A stretch of DNA of 64,000 nucleotides from Arthrobacter sp. 24S4-2 (GCF_005280255.1 NZ_CP040018.1:372001-436000); one strand, 5' to 3'; shown: positions 34,044 to 42,621, counted from the stretch's first letter. Translations and numbers: made by a program. The notes: generated by a model from the letters alone, not told the origin.

Positions 34044-34859
34044 TCACTTGCTCCTTAGGAAATCGATGCTTTGCTGGGTCCACTGGTTTTCGAGGCGGAT
34101 GGTTTCCGCCTCGGAGTCCTGCCACGGCAGCCAGTGTTCGACGATCTGGTTGATGTTTCTTTCTTTGGGCTGAAACTTCCCGGCCATGTAGTCATAGTCG
34201 AGAAGGCCTTCGCCGAGGGGGGCGCCGGAGTACGTGAACCCGACCCACCCCTCCTTGCGGCTGAACGCAAAGTCTTTGATGTGCATGTTCAGGACGTAAG
34301 GCGCGACGGCGTCGATCACCTCACGGGGCATCTCCAGCGCCGCGACCGTGTTGGCCGGGTCGCTGCAGATACCGAGGGATGGACTGTCCACTCCGCGGAT
34401 GACGTCCAGGATCCGGGACGTGGGTACCTGTTCGTAGGTTTCCACCGCGATCTTCACCCCGGCGGCCTCGAACTCCGGCAGGACTTCCTTGAAGATCGCC
34501 ACCCCTTCCTCCGCCGTCGGGGTGTGGCCCGGGACGTTGAACATGGTCCGCAGCAGGGGCGAGCCCAGGATCCCGGCGATGTGCAGGAATTTCCGCAGGT
34601 GCTCCGGGCGGATGCCCTTGGTGCCGAGCTCGAGCGAGACGCCAAGGCGGTCCGCGGTGGCCCGCACGGCTTCCAGTTCCGTGTCGGTCATGGCTTCCAG
34701 CGGGGCGTAGTCGCAGATCTGGAAGAGTTCCACGCCCAGTGCCGCGGTACGTTCCAGGGCCTGGTGGATGCTGAGCGGTTCCGACACCTTGTCCGAAAGC
34801 TGCCAGAAGAAGGCGTAGCTGCTCAATCCAATTTTTGAGCCCGGGCCGATGCGGCTCAT
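34044..34859 (-). CDS. oiaC: 3-oxo-isoapionate decarboxylase-like TIM-barrel protein
   Basis: 271-aa sugar isomerase/epimerase-type TIM barrel (xylose isomerase-like). Visible: KIGLSSYAFFWQLSD at the start, GVELFQICDYAP, and the metal-site strand segments KIAVETYEQVPTSRI, LGICSDPANT and VLNMHIKDF, carrying Glu, Asp and His ligands. OiaC proteins of this fold decarboxylate 3-oxo-isoapionate to L-erythrulose. Hydroxypyruvate- or oxo-tetronate isomerases share the fold and are the main alternative. The ATG at 34859 overlaps the upstream stop (ATGA). Confidence 0.68.
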   Translation of the reverse strand: MSRIGPGSKIGLSSYAFFWQLSDKVSEPLSIHQALERTAALGVELFQICDYAPLEAMTDTELEAVRATADRLGVSLELGTKGIRPEHLRKFLHIAGILGSPLLRTMFNVPGHTPTAEEGVAIFKEVLPEFEAAGVKIAVETYEQVPTSRILDVIRGVDSPSLGICSDPANTVAALEMPREVIDAVAPYVLNMHIKDFAFSRKEGWVGFTYSGAPLGEGLLDYDYMAGKFQPKERNINQIVEHWLPWQDSEAETIRLENQWTQQSIDFLRSK

Positions 34860-35689
34860 GCGGCCACCTTCTTCGCGGCAGGCCGTGCGGCGGTTTCGTC
34901 CAGGATGGTCTTCAGCTCCTTCGGGTCGTGGGCGAACCGGCCCAGGAAGAGGCCGGCGACGGCGGCGTCCAGTTGGGTGATCAGGCCCGGGCCGGCGCTG
35001 CCGCCGTAGATCACCCGGCTGTCCGCCTGGCCGGGCAGGGTGCGCAGGTGCGCGTCCAGGCCGGTGATGACGGCGCTGATGTACCGCGGGGCGGCGGGTT
35101 CGGGTGCGCCGATGGCCCACTGCGGCTCGTACGCCACGATGGTGCGGCCGGCCGGTCCCAGGGACTGGGCGCGGTTGAGGGCGGCGTCGATCTCGGCCGT
35201 GCACCGGGCGATGGCTTCCTCGACGGATCCCTGCTGCAGTTCGCCGACGCACAGGACGGGGGTGAGGCCGTTGCGGTAGGCGGCGGCCGTCTTGAGCCCG
35301 ATGATCCTGTCGTCCTCGCCGAAGATCCGGCGGCGTTCGGCATGGCCCACTTCGGCGTAGCGGCCGCCGATTTCGGCCACGGTCTTGCCGCCCACCTCGC
35401 CGGTGAACGCGCCTTCGTCTTCCCAGAAGATGTCCTGGGCTCCGGTGGCGGCTCCCGCCGTGCCCAGGATGCGGGCCGCTTCGGGCAGTACCGGCAGGGT
35501 GGGCAGCACGAACAGTTCGATGTCGCCTCTCTGGACCGCCGGGTGGGCGAACGCGATGGTGGCCACTTCGCGGCAGTATTCGAGCGTGCGTTCGTAGCCG
35601 AAGTACATCTTCAGGCTGACGCCGATGATGGCCTTCGGTTTTGGTACTGTGCTATTTGGTGCTGTGCTAGCAGGAAGTGACACCTTCAT
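34856..35689 (-). CDS. lerI: Triosephosphate isomerase-like L-erythrulose 1-phosphate isomerase
   Basis: 277-aa member of the triosephosphate isomerase family. The catalytic loop VAYEPQWAIGA and the His motif (VGHAERRR; classic GHSERR) are recognisable. The N-terminal lysine segment is SLKMYFGYE instead of NWKMN, and the phosphate-binding end is YGGSAGPGL instead of YGGSV. These changes are those expected of LerI/EryH-type enzymes acting on four-carbon sugars. Between a DhaK-type kinase and an RpiB-type isomerase it would turn L-erythrulose 1-phosphate into D-erythrulose 4-phosphate. It overlaps the upstream gene by 23 bp and the downstream gene by 4 bp. Confidence 0.75.
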   Translation of the reverse strand: MKVSLPASTAPNSTVPKPKAIIGVSLKMYFGYERTLEYCREVATIAFAHPAVQRGDIELFVLPTLPVLPEAARILGTAGAATGAQDIFWEDEGAFTGEVGGKTVAEIGGRYAEVGHAERRRIFGEDDRIIGLKTAAAYRNGLTPVLCVGELQQGSVEEAIARCTAEIDAALNRAQSLGPAGRTIVAYEPQWAIGAPEPAAPRYISAVITGLDAHLRTLPGQADSRVIYGGSAGPGLITQLDAAVAGLFLGRFAHDPKELKTILDETAARPAAKKVAA

Positions 35690-36137
35690 AGTCCTTAATC
35701 AGGGTGACCTTTTCGGCCGAGGCGGAAGTCTCGTCAAAGGTGTACGTGAGCCATTCGCGGGCGAGCCGGCGAGCCAGTTCCAGGCCCACGACGCGCTGGC
35801 CGAACGTCAGGACCTGCGCGTTGTTGCTCAGGACCGAACGTTCCACCGAGAAGCTGTCGTGCGCGGTGACGGCGCGGACGCCGGGGACCTTGTTCGCGGC
35901 GATGGCCACGCCGAGGCCGGTGCCGCAGACCAGCAGGGCGCGGTCGGCCCTGCCGGCGGCGATGAGTTCGGCGGCGGCGATGGCCACGGACGGGTACGGG
36001 GTGTGGCTGGTGGCATCCACCCCGACGTCGGTGACGGATTCGACCAGCTCGGAGGCCTCCAGGTCCGCCTTCAGGGCTTCCTTGTATTCGAAGCCGGCGT
36101 CGTCGGCTCCGATGACCAGGCGCAGTTTGGCGCTCAT
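35667..36137 (-). CDS. derI: RpiB-family D-erythrulose 4-phosphate isomerase
   Basis: 156-aa sugar-phosphate isomerase of the RpiB/LacAB family: VIGADDAGFEYKEALK at the start, the catalytic Cys in LLVCGTGLGVAIAANK near 70, and SNNAQVLTFGQRVVG. Plain RpiB interconverts ribose and ribulose 5-phosphates; the DerI branch interconverts D-erythrulose 4-phosphate and D-erythrose 4-phosphate. Context with the erythrulose-type kinase and TIM-like isomerase favours DerI. Its start overlaps the kinase stop (ATGA). Confidence 0.75.
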   Translation of the reverse strand: MSAKLRLVIGADDAGFEYKEALKADLEASELVESVTDVGVDATSHTPYPSVAIAAAELIAAGRADRALLVCGTGLGVAIAANKVPGVRAVTAHDSFSVERSVLSNNAQVLTFGQRVVGLELARRLAREWLTYTFDETSASAEKVTLIKDYEGVTSC

Positions 36138-37921
36138 GCGTTCTCCTTGACTGTGTTGTTCTCGGCGGAAGTGTTCTCGCTGAGGGTGTTGTGGATTGCC
36201 CGGGCGATCAGTGCCATGGATACCGCTCCCGCGTCGGGGGTGCCGAGGCTCTTCCCGGCGTGCGGGCGGGCACGGCCCATAAGGGGGAGCAGCTGGGCGG
36301 TGTCTTCGGCGGCCTGCTGGGCGACGGTGGCGGCGGCGCCCCAGGCCTCGGTGAGGGGCTGCCCCGCGTTCACGCCGGCTGCGAGTGCGTCGCGGAACGG
36401 GACGAGGACGTCCACCAGGGTCTTGTCCCCCTGCTTGGCCTTGCCGAAGTCCATGATCGCGGCCGCGGCGCCGGCGACTCCGGCGGCGACAGCTCCGGCG
36501 TCGGGCGCTTTGGTATCGCCCACGGCGTCACCAACGGCCCGCAGGGCCATGCCCCAGAGCGCGCCGGACGTGCCACCGGCCTTGTCGGCCCAGGCGTCAG
36601 CGGCGAAATGCAGAGTGGTGGCGGCCCCGGCGCCGCGGGCGACGGCGGCACGGGCCGCGTCGACGGCGGCGCGGACGCCGCGTTCCATGCCGATGCCGTG
36701 GTCGCCGTCGCCGGCGATCGCGTCGATCCTGCCCAGTTCATCGGCGTTGGCGACCACCACGTCCTTCGCGGCGCCGAGCGCTGCCAGGACCCGGACGGCG
36801 CCGGCGCGGGACTCCGCAGTGGCGTCAGGGATGGGAAGTTCGACGTCGGCCAGCTCGTTGTTGTCCGTACCTCCGGCACCGGCGTCCAGGGCCGCCGCGG
36901 TGACTGCTCCGCGGCGGAAGGCCGGGGCGTCGGCGGGTGCGTTCCAGAGTGACTCGAGTTCGTCGTCGAGCCAGAAAAGAGTAAGGGAGGTGCCGGCCAT
37001 GTCGAAGCTGGTCACGAGTTCGCCCACCTGCGGGTCCACGGCTTCGAGGCCGGCTTCGGCCAGGAGCTGGGCGACGCGTCGGTAGACCACGAACAGCTCT
37101 TCGTACTTGACGCTGCCCAGGCCGTTGAGGATGGGGACCACGCGGCGTGGGGTGCCATCCGCGGCCTCGTCGGTGACGCCGTCGGGGATTTCGGTGAGGA
37201 GCCTGGCGACGAGCAGCTCGGCGAGTTCGTCCGCCGTCGGAATGTCCGTTTCGCCGATGCCGGGTTCGCCGTGAATGCCCATGCCGACGGCCATCCGGCC
37301 TGCGGGGACGGAGAACAGGGGGTGGTCGGCGCCCGGCAGGGTGCAGCCGGTGAACGCGACGCCGAAAGACCGGGTGCGGTTGTTGGCGCGCTCGGCGATT
37401 TCCATGATCCGGTCCATGGCGTGCCCGGCTTCGGCGGCTGCTGCGGCCACTTTGAAGACGGTGAGGTCGCCGGCGATGCCGCGCCGCTTGGCGCGTTCGG
37501 CCAGCGGGGCGGACGAGACGTCGTCGGTGACGGCGATGCTGCGGCAGTCAATGCCTTCCTTGCGGAGGCGGTCCTGGGCCTGGTTGAAGTGAAGGACGTC
37601 GCCGGCGTAGTTGCCATAGCCCAGCAGTACGCCCGCGCCGTTGTTGGCGGCCTTGGCCACGTTGTAGACCTGCTGGGCCGAGGGGGAAGCGAAGAGGTTG
37701 CCCATCGCGGCGCCGTGCGCCAGGCCCTGCCCCACCAGGCCGGCGAATGCCGGGTAGTGGCCGGAGCCCCCGCCGATCACCAGCGCCACCGTGTCCGGGG
37801 TGCTCTTGGTGTTGCGGACAACGCCGCCGGCGACGCGCTTTACCCAGCGGCCGTGGGAGGCGACAAAGCCTTCGATCATCTCGTCAGCGAAGGCTGCTGG
37901 TTCATTGAACAGGCGGGTCAT
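36134..37921 (-). CDS. lerK: DhaK-DhaL fused kinase, probable L-erythrulose kinase
   Basis: 595-aa ATP-dependent kinase of the dihydroxyacetone kinase family with both domains in one chain. DhaK part (1 to about 330): GGGSGHYPAFAGLVGQG near 50, and the substrate-binding His region TGCTLPGADHPLFS near 200. DhaL part (about 385-585): GDGDHGIGMERG Mg/ATP loop, GGTSGALWG and GDKTLVD. In erythritol, threitol and apionate pathways such enzymes phosphorylate L- or D-erythrulose. Here it would start the conversion of the L-erythrulose made by OiaC. Dihydroxyacetone itself is the alternative substrate. It heads the coupled set of five genes; 248 bp separate it from the transporter gene. Confidence 0.8.
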   Translation of the reverse strand: MTRLFNEPAAFADEMIEGFVASHGRWVKRVAGGVVRNTKSTPDTVALVIGGGSGHYPAFAGLVGQGLAHGAAMGNLFASPSAQQVYNVAKAANNGAGVLLGYGNYAGDVLHFNQAQDRLRKEGIDCRSIAVTDDVSSAPLAERAKRRGIAGDLTVFKVAAAAAEAGHAMDRIMEIAERANNRTRSFGVAFTGCTLPGADHPLFSVPAGRMAVGMGIHGEPGIGETDIPTADELAELLVARLLTEIPDGVTDEAADGTPRRVVPILNGLGSVKYEELFVVYRRVAQLLAEAGLEAVDPQVGELVTSFDMAGTSLTLFWLDDELESLWNAPADAPAFRRGAVTAAALDAGAGGTDNNELADVELPIPDATAESRAGAVRVLAALGAAKDVVVANADELGRIDAIAGDGDHGIGMERGVRAAVDAARAAVARGAGAATTLHFAADAWADKAGGTSGALWGMALRAVGDAVGDTKAPDAGAVAAGVAGAAAAIMDFGKAKQGDKTLVDVLVPFRDALAAGVNAGQPLTEAWGAAATVAQQAAEDTAQLLPLMGRARPHAGKSLGTPDAGAVSMALIARAIHNTLSENTSAENNTVKENA

Positions 37922-38002
37922 GGGGAGCTCCTGGGCCTAACTAAGGGGAAGTCGTGCTGTCGGGGTGGGCTGAATGCGGTGGCGGGCTTGGCAGGCGGTG
38001 GT

Positions 38003-38096
38003 GGTTGAGCCTGGGGCCCCGGCCGCCGGGTTCCCTGACCGAGCTTGCGAGGTTAGGGGGCGGTTGGGGAGCGGAATCGGTTCGACAGGCTCAACC
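38003..38096. repeat. Dispersed intergenic repeat with 11-bp inverted ends
   Basis: GGTTGAGCCTG (38003-38013) and CAGGCTCAACC (38086-38096) bound a GC-rich block. Its centre (38028-38060) recurs in inverted orientation in the 3' end of hutU. The element fills the gap between the kinase and transporter genes and resembles short mobile palindromic repeats. Confidence 0.65.
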
Positions 38097-38169
38097 GCCG
38101 GTTTGGTGCGTTGGTGCGGAGGCGTCCCCGGTAAGGGGGACCCCCGGGTCAGTTACGGCTCTGGCTCTG

Positions 38170-39534
38170 TTACGGCTCTGCGTGGTGTCCGGCTCCGGCG
38201 GGGTCCAGGGCCTCGGCCGGGACGCCTTCGCTGACCTTGCCGGAACGGCTCAGCACCACCATGAGGACGGAGGACAGGAGCATGAAACCGCCGACGACGA
38301 ACATCGGCACTGTGTAGCCGCCGGTCCAGTCCTTGAGCCAGCCCGTGATGTACCCGGCGCTGAAGCCGGCCAGGTTGCCTACCGTATTGATCAGGGCGAT
38401 GCCGGCTGCGGCTGCTGCGCCGGTGAGGAATTGCGTGGGCACGGTCCAGAAGTTGGGCAGTGCGGCGAAGATGGACATGGCCGTGATGGTGATGACGGCG
38501 ATCGTTGCGGCCGGTGAACCGGCGAACAGTGCCAGCGGGATGCTGACGCCGCCGATGAGGGCAGGAAGGGCGATGTGCCAGGTCCTGACGCCGCGCTTGG
38601 TGGCGTCCTTGGACCAGAAGTACAGGGCGAAGGCGGCCGGCAGGTACGGGATGGCCGTGATGAGGCCCTTCTGGAGTACATCGAACTTGGTGCCGTAGAG
38701 GCCTTCGAAGCCGGCGATGATGGTCGGGAGGAAGAAGCCGAGTGCGTAGAGGCCGTAGATGAAGCCGAAGTAGATCGCGGACAGCATCCAGACCCTGCCG
38801 TTGCCGAAGACGGTGCGGACGCTGACGTGCCTGTTGCCGGCGGCCGTTTCCGACTTTTCCTTCTCCAGTGCGCCGGTCAGCCAGATCTTTTCGTCAGCCG
38901 TGAGCCATTTGGCCTTGGCGGGGGAATCGGCGAGGTAGAACCAGGCGATGATGCCGATGATGATGGCCGGCAGGGCTACGCCGAGGAACATGACACGCCA
39001 GCCCGAGAGGCCGAAGAGGCCGTGCTGCTGGATGAGGAGGCCGGCCAGCGGGGCCCCGATAACGGTGGTCAGCGGCTGTGCCAAGTAGAAAAGGGCCAGG
39101 ATCTTGCTGCGGTGCCGGGACGGAACCCAGAGGCTGAGGAAGAGGATGGCGCCGGGGAAGAAGCCGGCCTCGGCGACGCCCAGGATAAAGCGGAGGATGT
39201 ACAGGTGCTCCACGCTGCCCACCCAGGTGAACAGCAGGGACACGATGCCCCAGCTGACCATGATCCGGGCCAGCCAGCGGCGGGCGCCGAACTTGTGCAG
39301 TGCCAGGTTGCTGGGTATCTCGAGCAGGATGTAGCCGATGAAGAAAACGCCGGACGCGAAGCCGAACTGGGCCGCGGAGAGGGCAAGGTCCGTGTTCATG
39401 CCGTTGGGGCCGGCGAACGAAATGGCCGTCCGGTCCAGGTAGTTGATGAAGAACATCAGGGCAACGAACGGCACCAGCCGGATCGCCACTTTCCTGATTG
39501 CTGATTTTTCGACCACCGATTGTGTGGTGTCCAC
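38170..39534 (-). CDS. MFS transporter, anion:cation symporter type
   Basis: 454-aa twelve-helix transporter of the anion:cation symporter branch (relatives ExuT, GudP, phthalate permease). Signatures: FINYLDRTAISFAGP in helix 1, LRFILGVAEAGFFPGAILF in helix 4, and PSRHRSKILALF between helices 4 and 5. Members carry sugar acids and other organic anions, which fits uptake of D-apionate. The GTG at 39534 follows AGGAG by five bases. It is the promoter-proximal gene of the leftward apionate-type group and is divergent from the GntR regulator. Confidence 0.87.
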   Translation of the reverse strand: MDTTQSVVEKSAIRKVAIRLVPFVALMFFINYLDRTAISFAGPNGMNTDLALSAAQFGFASGVFFIGYILLEIPSNLALHKFGARRWLARIMVSWGIVSLLFTWVGSVEHLYILRFILGVAEAGFFPGAILFLSLWVPSRHRSKILALFYLAQPLTTVIGAPLAGLLIQQHGLFGLSGWRVMFLGVALPAIIIGIIAWFYLADSPAKAKWLTADEKIWLTGALEKEKSETAAGNRHVSVRTVFGNGRVWMLSAIYFGFIYGLYALGFFLPTIIAGFEGLYGTKFDVLQKGLITAIPYLPAAFALYFWSKDATKRGVRTWHIALPALIGGVSIPLALFAGSPAATIAVITITAMSIFAALPNFWTVPTQFLTGAAAAAGIALINTVGNLAGFSAGYITGWLKDWTGGYTVPMFVVGGFMLLSSVLMVVLSRSGKVSEGVPAEALDPAGAGHHAEP

Positions 39535-39668
39535 GTTGACTCCTAGATGTTGGTGTCCCGGCCGCATCCTGCGCTGGAGGCGTGGGGCTGGTTTCGAGGC
39601 TTAGCGCCGTGGTGCGTATCGGGTCCGCTAGGCCTGTGACTTCCACCATAAGACTGTTCCGTAAATTG

Positions 39669-39682
39669 GTCAACCGGTTGAC
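39669..39682. promoter_or_regulatory. GTCAACCGGTTGAC palindrome, candidate GntR operator
   Basis: Perfect 14-bp palindrome followed by ACTGGTTAAC with a second TTAAC/GTTGA-like half-site. It lies between the divergent transporter and GntR genes, about 135 bp before the transporter start and 60 bp before the regulator start. Confidence 0.65.
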
Positions 39683-39744
39683 TGGTTAACTTTCCGGCAA
39701 GTGCTGCGCCGTGCGTGGCCGCCTCCGGTTGCTACGCTGTGACT

Positions 39745-40488
39745 GTGTCCGCTAACTCCGCCGCCTCGACGGCCAAAATCAGTGCCGCCCTCGGTTCCAT
39801 GGGGCAGGGTTCCGTCGTGTCCGAGGTGGCCGAGAGGCTGATGGCCTACTTCACCAGCGGCGACATCGCCGCCGGAACCCGTCTCCCTGCCGAGCGCCAG
39901 CTGGCTGCCTCGCTCGGGGTGGGGCGCTCGGCGGTGCGCGAAGCACTCGCCGCCCTGGAAATCCTCGGCATCGTTATCGTCCGCCCGGGATCCGGGACGT
40001 ATCTGCGCGACGGCGTCTCCGAACTCCTGCCGCGGACGCTCAGCTGGGGGCTCATGCTGGGGGAGCCAAGGACGCGCGAGCTCGTTGAGCTGCGGAGCGG
40101 CCTGGAGGTTCAGGCCGTGCAGCTTGCTGCGGCCAGGATTACGGACGAGGCCCTGGACCGGATGCGCGCCAACCTCGACGCTATGGAGAAGAACCTGGAC
40201 AACCTGGCAGCCTTCGTCGAAGCCGACGCCGCCTTCCACAAGGAGATCGCCACCAGCTCCGGAAACCAGGTGCTGCAGGAGCTTCTGCAGAGCATCCGCT
40301 CCCTACTGCGGATCTGGGTTGACCGCGCGCTGACGGACGAAGGCCATGCCGCCGCAGCGCTCGCGGAACACCGAACCATTTTCGAGGCCCTGGAGTCGCA
40401 CGACGCCGCGGCTGTCACGAACGCCATGGCCTCACACATGAACACCGCCTCGCGCCGGCTGCTGGCCGGGTACGACGCCGCGCAGTAA
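39745..40488 (+). CDS. GntR-family regulator (FadR subfamily)
   Basis: About 247-aa GntR regulator. The winged HTH (AAGTRLPAERQLAASLGVGR, SAVREALAALEILGIV) is followed by the all-helical FCD ligand domain (LVELRSGLEVQAVQLAA, FVEADAAFHKEIATSSGN, with conserved Asp and His metal ligands). FadR-type members respond to organic acids and often control sugar-acid pathways. It is divergent from the transporter and just upstream of the lactonase-like gene. The start is uncertain: GTG at 39745, 39739 or 39715 are all in frame without a clear ribosome site. Confidence 0.83.
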   Translation: MSANSAASTAKISAALGSMGQGSVVSEVAERLMAYFTSGDIAAGTRLPAERQLAASLGVGRSAVREALAALEILGIVIVRPGSGTYLRDGVSELLPRTLSWGLMLGEPRTRELVELRSGLEVQAVQLAAARITDEALDRMRANLDAMEKNLDNLAAFVEADAAFHKEIATSSGNQVLQELLQSIRSLLRIWVDRALTDEGHAAAALAEHRTIFEALESHDAAAVTNAMASHMNTASRRLLAGYDAAQ

Positions 40489-40598
40489 CCACTGGCGGAC
40501 GGCCATTGAGCCGCCGCGCCCCATCGGATATCGTCAAGGCGACAGGACCGCCCTGGGTCAGCTGGGTGCAGTCGCCAGCCACCAGAGAGCAGCCTTCC

Positions 40599-42554
40599 GT
40601 GACTACCGAGCACTCCGCAACACTGCACTCCGCAACATTGTCCGCCCAGTCGGTAGCCGACCAGCGCCCCGCACTCGAACGGCGCCTCGATCCGCAGATC
40701 CGCAAGCTCGCCGTGGGCGTCTGGACGGCGGAGTTGGTGGGGGAAGAACTGGCGAACATCAGCTACGGAGGCAGGCCCGTCCTTCGTGCCATCAAAGCGG
40801 TGGTGCGGGACCACGAATGGCGCACCTTTGCGCCGTCGGTACGGGACCTTGCGGAACTGAAGGACGACGACGGCGTCAGCCTCCGTCTCCACGTCGACTA
40901 TGCGGCACCCGGCTCGGCGGACGCCGCTGCACCCGCCTTCGAAGCCATGTTGATGCTCCGGATCACTCCGGCCATAGTGGAGGTATCGTTCTCGGGCCGG
41001 GCGAAGACAGCGTTCCGGCGGAACCGGATCGGCCTGGTGGTCCTCCACCCCACCAGCGAGGCCGGACGCGAGGTCAGCGCGGTTTCCCCGGACGGCAACG
41101 TGACAGCCGGCGCCTTCCCCGCGGACATCAGGCCGGACCTGGTCTTCAAGGACATCGCCTCGCTGGAATGGGCGGACGCCGGTACCGCCTTCGACCTTGG
41201 CTTCTCCGGGGACATCTTCGAAACCGAGGACCAGCGCAACTGGAGCGACGGCTCCTTCAAGACCTACAGCACCCCGTCCGCACTGCCCATCCCGGTGGAC
41301 ATTGCCGCGGGGGACACCGTTCACCAGTCGGTCAGCCTTGAGGCCCTCAGCATCGAGACCCCGGACAACCCCGCCGCCGGCGGCTACGACCGCGTGCCCT
41401 TCACGGTGGGCGAGCCGGTGGGCACTGTCCCGGCGCTGGCGCTCTCCGTGGACCCAGCCGGCGCGGATTCAACGGGCGCGGACCCTGCCGGAGCGGCTGC
41501 CGCAAACGCCGGGGAGGGCGTGCAGCTTCCCGGCCTCGACGCCGTCCTGGTGGAACTGTACGAACCCCGGGAGCTCTGGCCGGGCAAGCTTGCCGCCGCA
41601 GCCCGGGAAGCCGACCGCCACGGCGCGGCGCTGGATGTTCGGGTCGTTTCGGCGTCCGCGGACGGCGTGGCGGAAGCCCTCAGCGGAGCCCTCGGCGGGC
41701 AGTTGTCGCGGGTCGTCCGCCTGGGACTGTTCCACCCTGAAACGCAGTGCACGGATCCGGCGGCGTGGACAGCGCTGAAGGAGCCGCTGCAGCTCGCAGG
41801 ATTCAGCGGGCAGCTCCTGGCCGGCACGCGCTCGCATTTCACCGAACTTAACCGGTGGATTGCCGGCGGCGGCACCCCCGTCCCGCAGGACGCCGATGCC
41901 CTCGCCTTCAGCCTCACGCCGCAGGTCCACAGCACGGAGATTCCCCACATCGTGGAGACCATACCCATCCATGGGGTCGCCGCGGCCAATGCCGTAAGGC
42001 TCGGGGAAGGGCGCCCTGTCCACGTGGGACCGGTTACCCTCAAGCCCCGGTTCCACGCCCCTGGCCAGCACGCCGACGGCGATGAGCTCCAGGACCACAG
42101 CTTCACCGCAGCGTGGACCCTGGCCAGCCTCCACGCCCTGACCTCCGAGGGCGTTGCCTCCGTGACGTACTTCGAAGCCGGATCTCCGCGGGGCATCGCT
42201 GCAGCAGACGGCACCCTCAATCCCGTTGGGGAGCTGCTGCAAAAGCTTGCGGCGTGCAAGGGGGAACCTGTGCTGGCCGCTACCCAACAGCGGGTTCAAC
42301 GCCATGCAGGGAAGAGCTTGGTGACTGTCTACCCGGTGCAGTCAGCCGCCGGCCTGCAGGTGTTCCTAGGCAACCTCAGCCCGCGCGAAGCCACAGCGGT
42401 GCTGTCCCTGCCGGGCGGCGCCAATGCGGCGGCAGAGGTGACGGTGATCGGGGCCGCGGCCGGCGCCACCGCGGTTGCGGATCCCGCGGACGACGGCGCG
42501 ACCGCGGTCACGCTACGACCGTGGTCCACCACCGTCGTCACCTTCGGGGACTGA
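40599..42554 (+). CDS. apnL: ApnL-like putative D-apionate lactonase
   Basis: About 652-aa cytoplasmic protein (no signal peptide) outside the familiar enzyme families. The N-half looks beta-rich (LAVGVWTAELVGEELANISY, GLVVLHPTSEAGREVSAVSP). The C-half resembles a glycosidase-like alpha/beta barrel (LDAVLVELYEPRELWPGKLA, VRLGLFHPET, HIVETIPIHGVAAANAVRLG) followed by a beta domain. ApnL, the lactonase that opens D-apionolactone to D-apionate, is a protein of about this size found next to apnO; that context is the main reason for this call. A low-complexity Ala/Gly/Asp insert lies near 285-310. The GTG at 40599 is my choice; an upstream TTG at 40506 is possible. Confidence 0.6.
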   Translation: MTTEHSATLHSATLSAQSVADQRPALERRLDPQIRKLAVGVWTAELVGEELANISYGGRPVLRAIKAVVRDHEWRTFAPSVRDLAELKDDDGVSLRLHVDYAAPGSADAAAPAFEAMLMLRITPAIVEVSFSGRAKTAFRRNRIGLVVLHPTSEAGREVSAVSPDGNVTAGAFPADIRPDLVFKDIASLEWADAGTAFDLGFSGDIFETEDQRNWSDGSFKTYSTPSALPIPVDIAAGDTVHQSVSLEALSIETPDNPAAGGYDRVPFTVGEPVGTVPALALSVDPAGADSTGADPAGAAAANAGEGVQLPGLDAVLVELYEPRELWPGKLAAAAREADRHGAALDVRVVSASADGVAEALSGALGGQLSRVVRLGLFHPETQCTDPAAWTALKEPLQLAGFSGQLLAGTRSHFTELNRWIAGGGTPVPQDADALAFSLTPQVHSTEIPHIVETIPIHGVAAANAVRLGEGRPVHVGPVTLKPRFHAPGQHADGDELQDHSFTAAWTLASLHALTSEGVASVTYFEAGSPRGIAAADGTLNPVGELLQKLAACKGEPVLAATQQRVQRHAGKSLVTVYPVQSAAGLQVFLGNLSPREATAVLSLPGGANAAAEVTVIGAAAGATAVADPADDGATAVTLRPWSTTVVTFGD

Positions 42555-42581
42555 CCGGCCGGCTCTTCTTCCACGAGACCG

Positions 42582-42621
42582 GACGGCGGCCCGGTCACCT
42601 GTAGGTGAACGGGCCGCCGTC
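42582..42621. terminator. Long hairpin between convergent genes
   Basis: GACGGCGGCCCG-G-TCACCT pairs with AGGTGA-A-CGGGCCGCCGTC around a 2-nt loop: 18 pairs with one internal mismatch. It lies between the convergent apnL-like and DUF3472 genes and should stop transcription from both sides. Confidence 0.75.

Noticed and set aside
34860..35252. Long N-terminal extension of the OiaC-like frame
   Set aside because: Arg/Pro-rich and antisense-like in composition, fully inside the TIM-type isomerase gene; the ATG at 34859 begins the conserved barrel.
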